From Clostridia bacterium (GTDB lineage: Bacteria > Bacillota_A > Clostridia > Christensenellales > Aristaeellaceae), in assembly GCA_017397695.1 (NCBI GenBank), contig JAFQIF010000042.1:1-31890 (forward strand): 31,890 nt of DNA, in the 5' to 3' direction. Numbering within the stretch: the first letter of the stretch is position 1; every line of letters starts with the position of its first letter. The notes beneath the pieces were generated by a model. It did not search any database. It was not told the origin of the DNA and was given only the letters and a program-made list of their open reading frames with translations. Of the stretch, positions 8,549 through 16,271 are shown in pieces. Made by a program: the position numbers and the translations under genes.

Positions 8549-9058
8549 TCAGCGTATATACGCTTTCAGCATGGCATGCAGCAGCGCGGCGCTCTTTTCG
8601 GGCGGTGGGCTGTTGTCAAAGATGATGTGCGCAGCCTTTTTGTAATGCGGTTCTCGATCGGAAAAGAGCGTGCGCATGCGCTCTTCCTTGTCGCCGGCGA
8701 GATTGGGACGCGTGTCCTGGCGGACGGTCGCGATCATGTCTTCCAGCGGACGATTGAGCCAGATGACCAGGCCATGCCTGCGCATGAGGCGGATGTTTTC
8801 CTCGCGGGTGACGATGCCGCCGCCCGTAGCGACAACGCAGGGCGCCTCGTCGAGTATGCATTCCAGCGCGGCTGTTTCGCACAGGCGGAAGCCTGCGTCG
8901 CCCTCTGCCGCAAAGATCTCGGGGATGGAGCGCTCTTCGTAGCGGACGATCTCCTCGTCCAGATCCGCAAAGCTGCAGCCGATATGATCTGCAAGCAGCC
9001 TGCCCAGGGTACTCTTGCCGCAGCCCATCATGCCGATGAGGAAAATGTGCCTGTCCAT
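8549..9058 (-). CDS. aroK: Shikimate kinase
   Basis: 169 residues, normal length. It phosphorylates shikimate with ATP, the step before EPSP synthase. Visible motifs: Walker A GMMGCGKST (9-17), the shikimate-binding DLD (32-34) and Arg58, GGG (79-81), and the lid Arg in RPNL (117-120). It starts 4 bases after the pheA stop, and its ribosome site AAAGGAG is built from the last pheA codons, so the two are translationally linked. It is the last gene of the operon. Confidence 0.95.
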   Translation of the reverse strand: MDRHIFLIGMMGCGKSTLGRLLADHIGCSFADLDEEIVRYEERSIPEIFAAEGDAGFRLCETAALECILDEAPCVVATGGGIVTREENIRLMRRHGLVIWLNRPLEDMIATVRQDTRPNLAGDKEERMRTLFSDREPHYKKAAHIIFDNSPPPEKSAALLHAMLKAYIR

Positions 9059-9062
9059 AGCT

Positions 9063-10163
9063 TTACTCCTTTGCTGCCTTGTATGCGCCCAGAATGCGGC
9101 AGTTTTCGCAGTCCTTATCCAGTGCTTCCATGAGGATGGTCAGGTTGCTTTCGCTGACGTTGCCGGTCAGATCGACGTAGAAGCAGTATTCCCAATTGCT
9201 GCCCCGAAGCGGGCGAGATTCGATGTGCGTCAGGTTCATGCCCATGGCGACAAAGGAAGACAGGGCGCGCATGAGCGTGCCGCGCTCATGGCGAACGGAG
9301 AAGGTGATGGTCGCCTTGTCCGGCGCGCCGATAGGCGTGGGGCTGCCCGATACGATGATAAAGCGCGTGTGATTGCCGCTGAAGGTGTGGATATCCGGTG
9401 CAAGAATCTCCAGCCCATAATGCCGGGCTGCCAGGCGCGAGGCAATGGCGGCATTTTGCTTTTCGCCCAGCTCGGCAACGTGCTTGGCGGCGATAGCGGT
9501 ATTGAAATAGGGCGTGGTGATCCAATCCGGATGCTCGCCAAGGAAGGCCGGACACTGGGCAAAGCCCTGCTCATGGCTGTATACGGTTTTGATATCCTCA
9601 AGCTTGGCGCCCGGTATGCCCAACAGGCAGTGTTCCACGCGCACCAGCTGTTCGCCGACAATGTTGAGCGCGTACTGGCCCATCAGGTCGTAAACGGTAT
9701 TGATGGAGCCGGAAGAGGAGTTTTCTACCGGAACGACGCCGTATTTGGCATGCCCATCGGCGACGGCGGCGAAGACCTCGTCAAACGTTTTGAAATGGAT
9801 GCGATCGCAGTCCTCGCCGAAGAAGCCTACGACGGCGCTCTCGCCGAACGCGCCGGGTACGCCGCTGTAGGCAACCTGCTGCGAGGTGCTCATCTGGTCG
9901 AGATAGCGCTGCTGTTCCTGGCGGGAAAGGCGCATGAGCTCGCGGAAGAAATCCTTGACCGGTTGTTTGAGCATCGGATCCTGGATCTGCTGGGCGCGGC
10001 TTTCCAGCACGGCCTGCTCGCGGGCGGTGTCGAGGATCTTCATGCGGTTTTTCAGCTTATAGTCGGCTACGTCGCGGGAAACCTGCATCCGCTTTTCAAA
10101 CAGCCAGACCAGCTGCGCGTCGATGACGTCCAGCTCCTGACGGCACTGATTCAAATCCTTCAT
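9063..10163 (-). CDS. pheA: Bifunctional chorismate mutase / prephenate dehydratase
   Basis: 366 residues. An AroQ-type chorismate mutase domain (about 1-88, starting LxxCRxELDxID) is followed by prephenate dehydratase (about 95-275, with PVENSSSGSI and the catalytic TRF at 266-268), then an ACT domain with ESRP (315-318), the known phenylalanine-sensing motif. It converts chorismate to phenylpyruvate and is presumably inhibited by Phe. The start at MKDLNQ is chosen because GGAGGAA lies 7 bases upstream; an in-frame ATG at 10196 has no such site. Together with tyrA this operon covers both branches. Confidence 0.95.
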   Translation of the reverse strand: MKDLNQCRQELDVIDAQLVWLFEKRMQVSRDVADYKLKNRMKILDTAREQAVLESRAQQIQDPMLKQPVKDFFRELMRLSRQEQQRYLDQMSTSQQVAYSGVPGAFGESAVVGFFGEDCDRIHFKTFDEVFAAVADGHAKYGVVPVENSSSGSINTVYDLMGQYALNIVGEQLVRVEHCLLGIPGAKLEDIKTVYSHEQGFAQCPAFLGEHPDWITTPYFNTAIAAKHVAELGEKQNAAIASRLAARHYGLEILAPDIHTFSGNHTRFIIVSGSPTPIGAPDKATITFSVRHERGTLMRALSSFVAMGMNLTHIESRPLRGSNWEYCFYVDLTGNVSESNLTILMEALDKDCENCRILGAYKAAKE

Positions 10164-10205
10164 CGCTGTATTCCTCCGGTGTCTTTTTCTGGTCATCGTT
10201 CTGCA

Positions 10206-10252
10206 CGGCGGGAGAACTCATCCGCCTTTGACTTCCCCAAAAGGGAAGGCAT
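10206..10252 (+). repeat. Hairpin repeat, copy D, overlapping the aroC end
   Basis: CTCATCCGCC followed by CTTCCCC-AAAA-GGGAAGG on the plus strand matches copy A. The aroC stop codon and last residues (FGEVKGG) are encoded inside it. Confidence 0.55.
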
Positions 10253-11342
10253 ATTTTGTTGCAGTGTCGTCCATCATCAGTTCGCACAGTGCGATTGCCA
10301 GCGCGCTTTCGATGACGACGACGGCGCGCGGTACGATGCATGGATCGTGGCGGCCGACAATTGAAAGTGTTGTATCCTCGCCTGTGGTCAGATCGACGGT
10401 CTGCTGCGCTTTGGCGATGGATGGCGTGGGCTTGATGGCTGCGCGCAGCACAATGGGCATGCCGTTGGTGATGCCGCCGGTGACGCCGCCGTTGTGGTTG
10501 CTCATGCAGGCGACGCGTCCGCTCCGCCAGACCATGGGATCGTTGGCCTGGCTGCCGGTCATGGCGGAAAGCGCCATGCCGTCGCCAAATTCCACCGCCT
10601 TGACCGCCGGCACGGAGAAGAGCAGCTGGCTTGTCACGCTTTCCACGCTGCCGAAAAACGGCGAGCCGACGCCGGCGTGTACATGGATCGCCGCGCACTC
10701 AATCACGCCGCCGACGCTGTCCAGATTGGCCTTTGCCTGCGAAACAGCTTCGCGCATGGGCGCTTCCTGCGCGGGATCAAGCAGCGGGAAGCGGCTCTGA
10801 TTCAGGGCAAGGAGCGTATCGGCGCTGATGCCTACGGGATCAAACGGCGTATCCGTTACGCCGCCGATCGCGGCAATATGCGCGCCGACGGCGATGCCCT
10901 TTGCGGCGAGCAGCTGCCGGGCGATCGCGCCGGCAAAGACGAGGGGCGCAGTGATGCGGCCGGAGAAATGGCCGCCGCCGCGCGGATCGTTGTATCCGGC
11001 ATATTTCACATGCCCGGCATAGTCCGCATGGCCCGGGCGCATCTTTGCGCGCAGCTGGGCATAGTCGCCGGAGCGTGTGTTCGTGTTTTCAATCAGGCCG
11101 CACAGCGGCGTGCCGGTCGCGCGCCCTTCAAACAGGCCGGAGACGATCTTCACCTTGTCCGGTTCCTTGCGGCTGGTTGCCGTGGGATCTGTGCCCGGGG
11201 CGCGGCGCGCCAAATCGCGGGCGATGGCGGCTTCGTCAATTGGCGTGCCGGCGGGAATGCCGTCGATGACCATGCCGATGGCGCTGCCGTGGGATTCGCC
11301 GAAGATGGTAAGCTTGAAATGCTGGCCGAAGGAACCTCTCAT
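10218..11342 (-). CDS. aroC: Chorismate synthase
   Basis: 374 residues. It converts EPSP to chorismate using reduced FMN. Signatures: GESHG near the start (FGESHGSAIG), the Arg-rich segment RKEPDKVKIVSGLF, PGHADY, DPRGGGHFSGR, and RHDPCIVPRA near the C-terminus. The ATG overlaps the aroA stop (ATGA, 11339-11342) and a TAGGAGG site lies within aroA, so the two are coupled. The last seven or so residues come from a dispersed repeat (copy D). Confidence 0.96.
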   Translation of the reverse strand: MRGSFGQHFKLTIFGESHGSAIGMVIDGIPAGTPIDEAAIARDLARRAPGTDPTATSRKEPDKVKIVSGLFEGRATGTPLCGLIENTNTRSGDYAQLRAKMRPGHADYAGHVKYAGYNDPRGGGHFSGRITAPLVFAGAIARQLLAAKGIAVGAHIAAIGGVTDTPFDPVGISADTLLALNQSRFPLLDPAQEAPMREAVSQAKANLDSVGGVIECAAIHVHAGVGSPFFGSVESVTSQLLFSVPAVKAVEFGDGMALSAMTGSQANDPMVWRSGRVACMSNHNGGVTGGITNGMPIVLRAAIKPTPSIAKAQQTVDLTTGEDTTLSIVGRHDPCIVPRAVVVIESALAIALCELMMDDTATKYAFPFGEVKGG

Positions 11343-12625
11343 CGTGCGTAACCTCCTAAGCGGGAGAATTCATCCCAGAATGCCGGGGCGGATTTGGAGA
11401 CGGCCTGTGCGTCGGTGATCGCAAGATCGCCTTCTGCCATGGCGGAGGCGACAGCCATGGCCATCACGATCCGGTGATCATTGCAGCCGTCGATTCCGGC
11501 GGCGTGCAGCTTTCTGCCGCCGCGGATGATCAGGCCGTCATCAAGCTCGGTGACGTCCACGCCGCATGCGGTCAGCGCCGCATGCATGGCGAAAAGCCGG
11601 TCACTTTCTTTGATGCGCAGGCGTGCGGCGCCGGTGATGCGGCTTTCGCCCTCGGCGGCGGCCATGGCCACGGCAAGGATGGGTACCAGATCGGGCACCT
11701 GCGAAACATCCACCTGCGCAGCGCGAAGGCGGGAAGAACAGGCGGTGACCGCGTCCGGTCGGGTCTGGATGATGGCGCCCATGCTGCGAAGGATATCGAC
11801 GATGGCGCGATCGCCCTGTGCGCTTTGCATATCGAGCCCGGTCAGCGTCAGCGGCCCGCTGGCAGACAGGCAGCCTGCAGTCAGATAGAATGCTGCGTGG
11901 CTCCAGTCGCTTTCCACCTGGATGCGGCCGGGGGAGACGACCTTCTGACCGCCGGGGATGCGCAGGGTTTGAGCATCTTCCCAATGGGAGACGACGCCGA
12001 AGGTGCGCTGCACGCGCCTCGTGAGCTCCACATAAGCGCGGGATTCCAGCGGCGTGGTGATACGGATGACGCTGTCGCCGTCGAGCCCCGGCAGCGCCAG
12101 CAGGAGGCCTGTGATGAACTGGCTGCTCACATCGCCGCGCAGGGCATATGTGCCGGGGGAGAGACGGCCGTCCACGATCAGGCTGCCGCCGGTCTGCTGC
12201 CAGCGTATGCCGTGCGAACGGAACATCTCTTCATAGATATCCAGCGGACGCTGCATCAGCCTGCCGTGGCCGATGAATGTCACGGGGCCGCGACCATCGA
12301 GCGCAAGCGGAATGAAGAAGCGCAGCGTGGAGCCGGATTCGCCGCAATCCAGGGTCCGGCTACCGCCGGAAAAATGCTCGCCGCCCGAGAGCGTCGCGCA
12401 GACGAATCCGCGCTGCTCGTGCGGGGTGGTGAAAACATCGCCCACAAGGCCCAGCGCTTTGGCGCAGGAAAGCGTTGCGACGATATCGCGCGAGAGCTGC
12501 AGCGGTGAAAGGATGGTTTCCCCCTGAGCGAGCGCTGCCATCATCACTGCGCGGTGCGAGGCGGACTTGCTGGGCATGATGTGGATCGTACCGCTGAGCG
12601 AGCCGGGAGAGACGGTTTTGATCAT
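11339..12625 (-). CDS. aroA: 3-phosphoshikimate 1-carboxyvinyltransferase (EPSP synthase)
   Basis: 428 residues. It joins shikimate-3-phosphate and PEP. Visible are SKSASHR (19-25), the DCGESGSTLRF block that replaces the classical GNAGT motif, RIKESDRL and GCNDHRIVMA. This form of the PEP loop is common in Clostridia. An ATG at 12733 is in frame but lacks a ribosome site; TTGGAGG four to five bases before the ATG at 12625 decides the start. A 214-base gap with a hairpin repeat separates it from aroB; the downstream end overlaps aroC. Confidence 0.96.
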   Translation of the reverse strand: MIKTVSPGSLSGTIHIMPSKSASHRAVMMAALAQGETILSPLQLSRDIVATLSCAKALGLVGDVFTTPHEQRGFVCATLSGGEHFSGGSRTLDCGESGSTLRFFIPLALDGRGPVTFIGHGRLMQRPLDIYEEMFRSHGIRWQQTGGSLIVDGRLSPGTYALRGDVSSQFITGLLLALPGLDGDSVIRITTPLESRAYVELTRRVQRTFGVVSHWEDAQTLRIPGGQKVVSPGRIQVESDWSHAAFYLTAGCLSASGPLTLTGLDMQSAQGDRAIVDILRSMGAIIQTRPDAVTACSSRLRAAQVDVSQVPDLVPILAVAMAAAEGESRITGAARLRIKESDRLFAMHAALTACGVDVTELDDGLIIRGGRKLHAAGIDGCNDHRIVMAMAVASAMAEGDLAITDAQAVSKSAPAFWDEFSRLGGYAR

Positions 12626-12739
12626 GGGGTACCTCCAAAGAGGATGGGTCAAAGGGACTGCCAGCGGCATGCAGCGCGCTCCGCTGGGGACAGGAGAATC
12701 CATTGTTCTTTGCTGGCAAACGAAGTTTGTCATACTTTG

Positions 12740-12820
12740 CGTGTTGAAGCAGGTGCGAAACGAAGAAGGGGTCTGGGGATGAAATCACCAGGCGGGGGTT
12801 GGGGCCTGCGGCCCCAACGT
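12740..12820 (+). repeat. Hairpin repeat, copy E, inside the aro operon
   Basis: In the aroB-aroA gap (12626-12839) the plus strand reads GCGAAACGAAGAAGGGG, then CTGGGGATG-AAATCACCAG (12773-12791, one mismatch), then GTTGGGGC ... GCCCCAAC (12798-12818). Nothing else is seen in the gap. Confidence 0.6.
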
Positions 12821-12839
12821 TTCTCTTCGCTTTTCCGTT

Positions 12840-13907
12840 TCATAGCAGCGCCTTGAGCTCCTGCGCCGTGAGCGGCACGCCTGTCGCTTTGCCGATTTTT
12901 TCAAGGAGCACGGTGCGCACGCGGCTGCCCTCGGCCTTTTTATCCAGCGCCATGGTAGCGGCGAGCGCTTCTTTGCTCAGGCCGTCCGGACAATCGGTCA
13001 TCAGGCCGTAGGCTGCGAGCACGGCGCGGATTCTATTGGTTGTGCCCTTGGGCGTGACGCCCAGCGCCTCGCCCCAGCGGGCAGCGGCAGCCATGCCGAT
13101 GGAGACGGCTTCGCCGTGCAGCAGCGTGCCGTAGCCCATGGCGTTTTCCAGCGCATGCGCCAGCGTGTGGCCGAAATTGAGCTGCATGCGCACGCCGTGA
13201 TCGTGCGGATCAAGGCGCACATATTCGGCCTTGAGCGCGCAGCAGCGGGCGATGATCTCATCCAGAACAGGCAGCAGATTTTCGCGGCTGCCAAGCGCCT
13301 CAATGCGCGCAAACAGCGCTGCGTCGCAGATACAGCCGTACTTGATCACTTCGCCCAGCCCTGCGCCGATCTGGCGCTCGTCCAGGGTCTTGAGCGTGTC
13401 AACGTCGATGAGCACGAGTTCGGGCTGATAGAATGCGCCCAGGAGGTTTTTGCCGCGCGGATGATTGATGGCGACCTTGCCGCCGACGGAGGAATCGACC
13501 TGAGCCAGCAGCGTGGTCGGTATCTGAATGAAATGCACGCCGCGAAGATACGTGCAGGCGGCATAGCCGGTGATATCGCCTACGACGCCGCCGCCCAGCG
13601 CGATGACCAGATCCGCACGGGTGAGGCGGAAATCGAGAAACGCATCGTAGAGCCTGTCAAGCTGGGCGGTGCACTTGGTTTCCTCGCCCGCAGGCAGGAT
13701 GATCACGCTCGTCTCCAGCCCGGCCCGGTGCAGCTGCTCGAGCAGCGCGTAGGAATATAGCGGCGCAGTGTTGCTGTCCGCGACGACAGCGGCCTTGCGC
13801 CCCCTGTACGGGGCAAAGAGCGGCGCACAAGAAGCAAGCAGGCCGCGGCCGATGTGAATGTCGTAGCGGCTCTGGGGGGCATGGGCGGCGACGGTGACAA
13901 TCGGCAT
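12840..13907 (-). CDS. aroB: 3-dehydroquinate synthase
   Basis: 355 residues. It cyclises DAHP to 3-dehydroquinate with NAD and a divalent metal. Typical blocks: GGGVVGDITGYAA, the QIPTTLLAQVDSSVGGK nucleotide/substrate segment, NLLGAFYQP and the metal ligand region FGHTLAHALE. The start at MPIVTV has AGGAGG 8 bases upstream; the longer in-frame version from 14018 overlaps tyrA and is rejected. It follows tyrA by 22 bases. Confidence 0.95.
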   Translation of the reverse strand: MPIVTVAAHAPQSRYDIHIGRGLLASCAPLFAPYRGRKAAVVADSNTAPLYSYALLEQLHRAGLETSVIILPAGEETKCTAQLDRLYDAFLDFRLTRADLVIALGGGVVGDITGYAACTYLRGVHFIQIPTTLLAQVDSSVGGKVAINHPRGKNLLGAFYQPELVLIDVDTLKTLDERQIGAGLGEVIKYGCICDAALFARIEALGSRENLLPVLDEIIARCCALKAEYVRLDPHDHGVRMQLNFGHTLAHALENAMGYGTLLHGEAVSIGMAAAARWGEALGVTPKGTTNRIRAVLAAYGLMTDCPDGLSKEALAATMALDKKAEGSRVRTVLLEKIGKATGVPLTAQELKALL

Positions 13908-13929
13908 GAGGGATTCCTCCTGTGAGGGA

Positions 13930-14808
13930 TTATTTGAACAAAGGCTTCTGGCTGTTGGTAATGCCGCGCAGCTTGTCGAATTCCTTCTTGCGGTCGCTCG
14001 ATTCCTTGAGACGCGCAAGCAGCGCCTGGCGATCGTCTGCGCGCAGCAGCGAGCTGTACTCGCTGAGCTTTTCGATCAGCTCGTCCGTGAGATCGGCAAG
14101 CGTTTCCTTGTTGGACCAGAACAGCTCCGTCCACAGATCGGGCTCCAGCGCGGCGACGCGGGTTGCGCCCCGGAAGGAGCCGCCTTCAAAGCCGTAGCTG
14201 TCAAAGAGCAGATGCTGATCGCAAAGCGCAAGCGCCATCACGTGCATGAGCTGACTGGTGTAGCCGATGCGCTTATCGTGCGCGTCGGGATCGGACAGGA
14301 CGACGTCGGCGCAGCCCAGGTACAGCACGAGCTTTTCCATCAGTCGGATCGCGCCCATGGGTACGGAGTCGTCGGGCGTGAGGATGTAGTGACTGCCACG
14401 GAAAAGATCGGCGCTGGCATTGGCAAAGCCGCCGCGTTCCTTGCCGGCCATTGGATGGCCGCCCAGATAAATGAAGCGCCTGTCGGACAGGGATTGCACG
14501 GCTTCATGCAGCGGGCGCTTTACGCCGCATACATCGGTGAGCAGGGAGCCGTGCTTGAGGCGGTGCGCGTTTTCGCGGATGAATGCCGCCGCTGCTTCAG
14601 GATGCAGGCACAGCACGGTCATATCCATGGTTTCCAGCGGCGCATTCTCGACGTCTGCCCATGCGGCACGTACGGCGCCGCGGCCCAGCGCTTCAAAGCG
14701 CGTCCATTCGTCGCGATCGACGGCGTATAGCTCGGCGTCCGGATAGCCCTGCAGGGCCAGCGCCATGCTGCCGCCGATCAGGCCAAGACCAATCAACATG
14801 ATTTTCAT
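13930..14808 (-). CDS. tyrA: Prephenate dehydrogenase
   Basis: 292 residues. It oxidatively decarboxylates prephenate to 4-hydroxyphenylpyruvate, the Tyr branch. The dinucleotide motif GLGLIGGS is at 7-14, followed by DVCGVKRPLHE and GGHPMAGKERGGF, which is typical of the family. There is no chorismate mutase or ACT domain, so no built-in Tyr sensing is seen. The ATG overlaps the aroF stop (ATGA, 14805-14808) with GGAG upstream inside aroF; a longer in-frame ORF to 15171 runs antiparallel in meaning to aroF and is not real. Confidence 0.94.
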   Translation of the reverse strand: MKIMLIGLGLIGGSMALALQGYPDAELYAVDRDEWTRFEALGRGAVRAAWADVENAPLETMDMTVLCLHPEAAAAFIRENAHRLKHGSLLTDVCGVKRPLHEAVQSLSDRRFIYLGGHPMAGKERGGFANASADLFRGSHYILTPDDSVPMGAIRLMEKLVLYLGCADVVLSDPDAHDKRIGYTSQLMHVMALALCDQHLLFDSYGFEGGSFRGATRVAALEPDLWTELFWSNKETLADLTDELIEKLSEYSSLLRADDRQALLARLKESSDRKKEFDKLRGITNSQKPLFK

Positions 14809-15818
14809 AATACACGCTCCACAATCGGCGCAATGGCATGGAGCTTGCCCATCACCTGCGCGAACTGGTCGGGGGTCAGGCTCTGCGCGCCGTCGCAAAG
14901 GGCGCAGGGCGGGTTGTTGTGCACCTCTATGATCAGGCCGTCCGCGCCGGCGGCGACGGCAGCCAGCGACATGCGCTCCACCATCCAGTTCAGACCTGTC
15001 GCGTGGGAAGGATCGACGATCACCGGAAGATGCGAGAGCTGCTTGACGGCCTGAACGGCGGAGAGGTCGAGGGTGTTTCGGGTATAAGTTTCGAACGTGC
15101 GGATGCCGCGCTCGCAAAGAATAACGTTGGGATTGCCTGCAGCCATGATGTATTCCGCGCTCATGAGCCACTCACTGACCGTTGCATTGAGGCCGCGCTT
15201 GAGCAGGATGGGCTTTTTCGTCTGGCCCAGCTCGGTGAGCAGGTCGAAGTTCTGCATGTTGCGTGCACCGACCTGAATGACATCCACCCGGCGGTCGAAT
15301 TCCTCCACCAGCTTCGGACTCATGATCTCCGTACAGATGGGCATGCCGGTCAGCTCGCGCGCCTGCTCCAGCAGGGCCAGGCCTTCGAGCTTGAGCCCCT
15401 GGAAAGCATAGGGCGATGTGCGCGGCTTGTATGCGCCGCCGCGCAGAACATTTGCGCCGGCAGCATGTACCTTGAAGGCGGTATCGGTCAGCTGATCATA
15501 GTTTTCCACGGAGCAGGGACCGGCGAAAATCGCCAGCTTTCGCCCGCCCACCTTCACACCGCCGCAGTCGATGACAGAGTCCGTGGGATGGAACTTTCGA
15601 TTCGCTTTCTTGAACGGCTCGGAAACCGGCATGATGCGCTCCACACCGGGCTGAATCAGAAAATCGGTCGGGTCCAGATGGGCAACGTCGCCGATAACGC
15701 CCAGCACCACGCAGTCTACGCCCGCGTTGCGCTGGATCTGCATACCCTGCGCGATGAGGGAATTGCTCAGCGCGTTAATCTGTTCTTCGGTAGCCTTCGG
15801 CTTCATGATGATGATCAT
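14805..15818 (-). CDS. aroF: 3-deoxy-7-phosphoheptulonate (DAHP) synthase, type I-beta
   Basis: 337 residues. It is the first committed step: PEP plus erythrose-4-phosphate. A ferredoxin-like N-terminal regulatory domain (about 1-70) precedes the barrel with FAGPCSVEN (metal-binding Cys), YKPRTSPYAFQG, LLKRG and DPSHATG, as in Thermotoga-type I-beta enzymes in which the extra domain mediates feedback control. It has no fused chorismate mutase. AGAAGGAA lies 7 bases before the ATG at 15818; a second in-frame ATG (codon 5) is less well spaced. The gene is preceded by a leader peptide and terminator, so its expression should follow Phe/Tyr supply. Confidence 0.95.
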   Translation of the reverse strand: MIIIMKPKATEEQINALSNSLIAQGMQIQRNAGVDCVVLGVIGDVAHLDPTDFLIQPGVERIMPVSEPFKKANRKFHPTDSVIDCGGVKVGGRKLAIFAGPCSVENYDQLTDTAFKVHAAGANVLRGGAYKPRTSPYAFQGLKLEGLALLEQARELTGMPICTEIMSPKLVEEFDRRVDVIQVGARNMQNFDLLTELGQTKKPILLKRGLNATVSEWLMSAEYIMAAGNPNVILCERGIRTFETYTRNTLDLSAVQAVKQLSHLPVIVDPSHATGLNWMVERMSLAAVAAGADGLIIEVHNNPPCALCDGAQSLTPDQFAQVMGKLHAIAPIVERVL

Positions 15819-15877
15819 GATGATGTTCCTTCTTTCTGATAAATTGCTGTTGCTTTACGCGGCGGGCACCAAAAACT

Positions 15878-15913
15878 GAAAGAAAAAGGCTCCCGCCATG
15901 TGTGGCAGGAGCC
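15878..15913 (-). terminator. Attenuator terminator in the aro leader
   Basis: On the minus strand GGCTCCTGCC and GGCGGGAGCC form a 10-bp stem (one G-U) with a 6-nt loop, then TTTTTCTTTC. It lies between the leader peptide stop and aroF, 60 bases before the aroF start, which is the position of an attenuator. Confidence 0.85.
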
Positions 15914-15949
15914 TGACTATACAGGAATGGGTATGGCGAAGGTATCGCG

Positions 15950-16036
15950 TTATACCCCATCTCTTGCGCGCACAAAAGCAAGACTATAGCTCTTAAAGCA
16001 ATAGCCGCTAAATCGCGCAAAAGAGAAGTTGTACAT
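15950..16036 (-). CDS. Phe/Tyr-rich leader peptide of the aro operon
   Basis: A 28-codon ORF with GGAGG about 8 bases before its ATG. Phe at residues 4, 6, 9, 14 and 21 and Tyr at 2, 12 and 17 make 8 aromatic residues of 28. It begins about 37 bases after the predicted transcription start and stops 37 bases before the terminator stem. This is the layout of classical ribosome-stalling attenuation. Segments 16014-16023 and 15961-15970 inside it can pair over 10 bp. A TGGGGTAT/ATACCCA stem follows at the stop. I could not identify a convincing antiterminator partner by eye. Confidence 0.8.
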   Translation of the reverse strand: MYNFSFARFSGYCFKSYSLAFVRARDGV

Positions 16037-16079
16037 GAAACGTACCTCCGGTGGATTGGGGTTGGATTTGAATGTGAAA

Positions 16080-16108
16080 ATTATAGCACTCAGGATCAGG
16101 TCGCGCAA
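16080..16108 (-). promoter_or_regulatory. Promoter of the aromatic operon
   Basis: Minus-strand -35 TTGCGC (16103-16108), 17-base spacer, perfect -10 TATAAT (16080-16085). The start would be near 16073, giving a leader of about 255 nt before aroF. Confidence 0.8.
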
Positions 16109-16229
16109 GACAGTATTTTGAAAGGTGCGAAACTTGATTCCTGATCAATTGATAGATGAATTGAATTCAATGGTCGAACGTTCATGCATGAAACTAGGGG
16201 GTGTATCTGAGCGGCACAGACGCAGTCAA

Positions 16230-16253
16230 AGAAAAAGGAGCCGGAAGGCTCCC
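16230..16253 (-). terminator. Terminator of the S24 repressor gene
   Basis: Minus-strand stem GGAGCC/GGCTCC (extended by one base pair with an outer mismatch) around TTCC, then TTTTTCTTT; 20 bases past the stop. The 16120-16229 stretch holds small palindromes only (TTGAATTCAA, GAACGTTC, TCATGCATGA) with no clear role. Confidence 0.8.
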
Positions 16254-16271
16254 AATATATGGAAAAGAAGC

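Noticed and set aside
9015..10364. A 449-codon plus-strand frame opposite pheA, and similar frames opposite aroC, aroA, aroB and aroF
   Set aside because: Each is antisense to a gene with clear catalytic motifs; the products have no recognisable domains.
15775..16020. An 81-codon minus-strand frame across the aro leader
   Set aside because: It overlaps the Phe/Tyr leader peptide and aroF start in another frame, lacks a ribosome site and ends in a His-rich run produced by the repeated ATG/ATC bases at the aroF start.
15819..16073. T-box riboswitch in the aro leader
   Set aside because: No GGTGG-type T-box sequence or specifier-stem layout is visible; leader peptide plus terminator explains the region better.
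16158..16190. A canonical LexA box near GAACGTTC
   Set aside because: The half-sites lack the four-base spacing of the Bacillota box CGAAC-N4-GTTCG.
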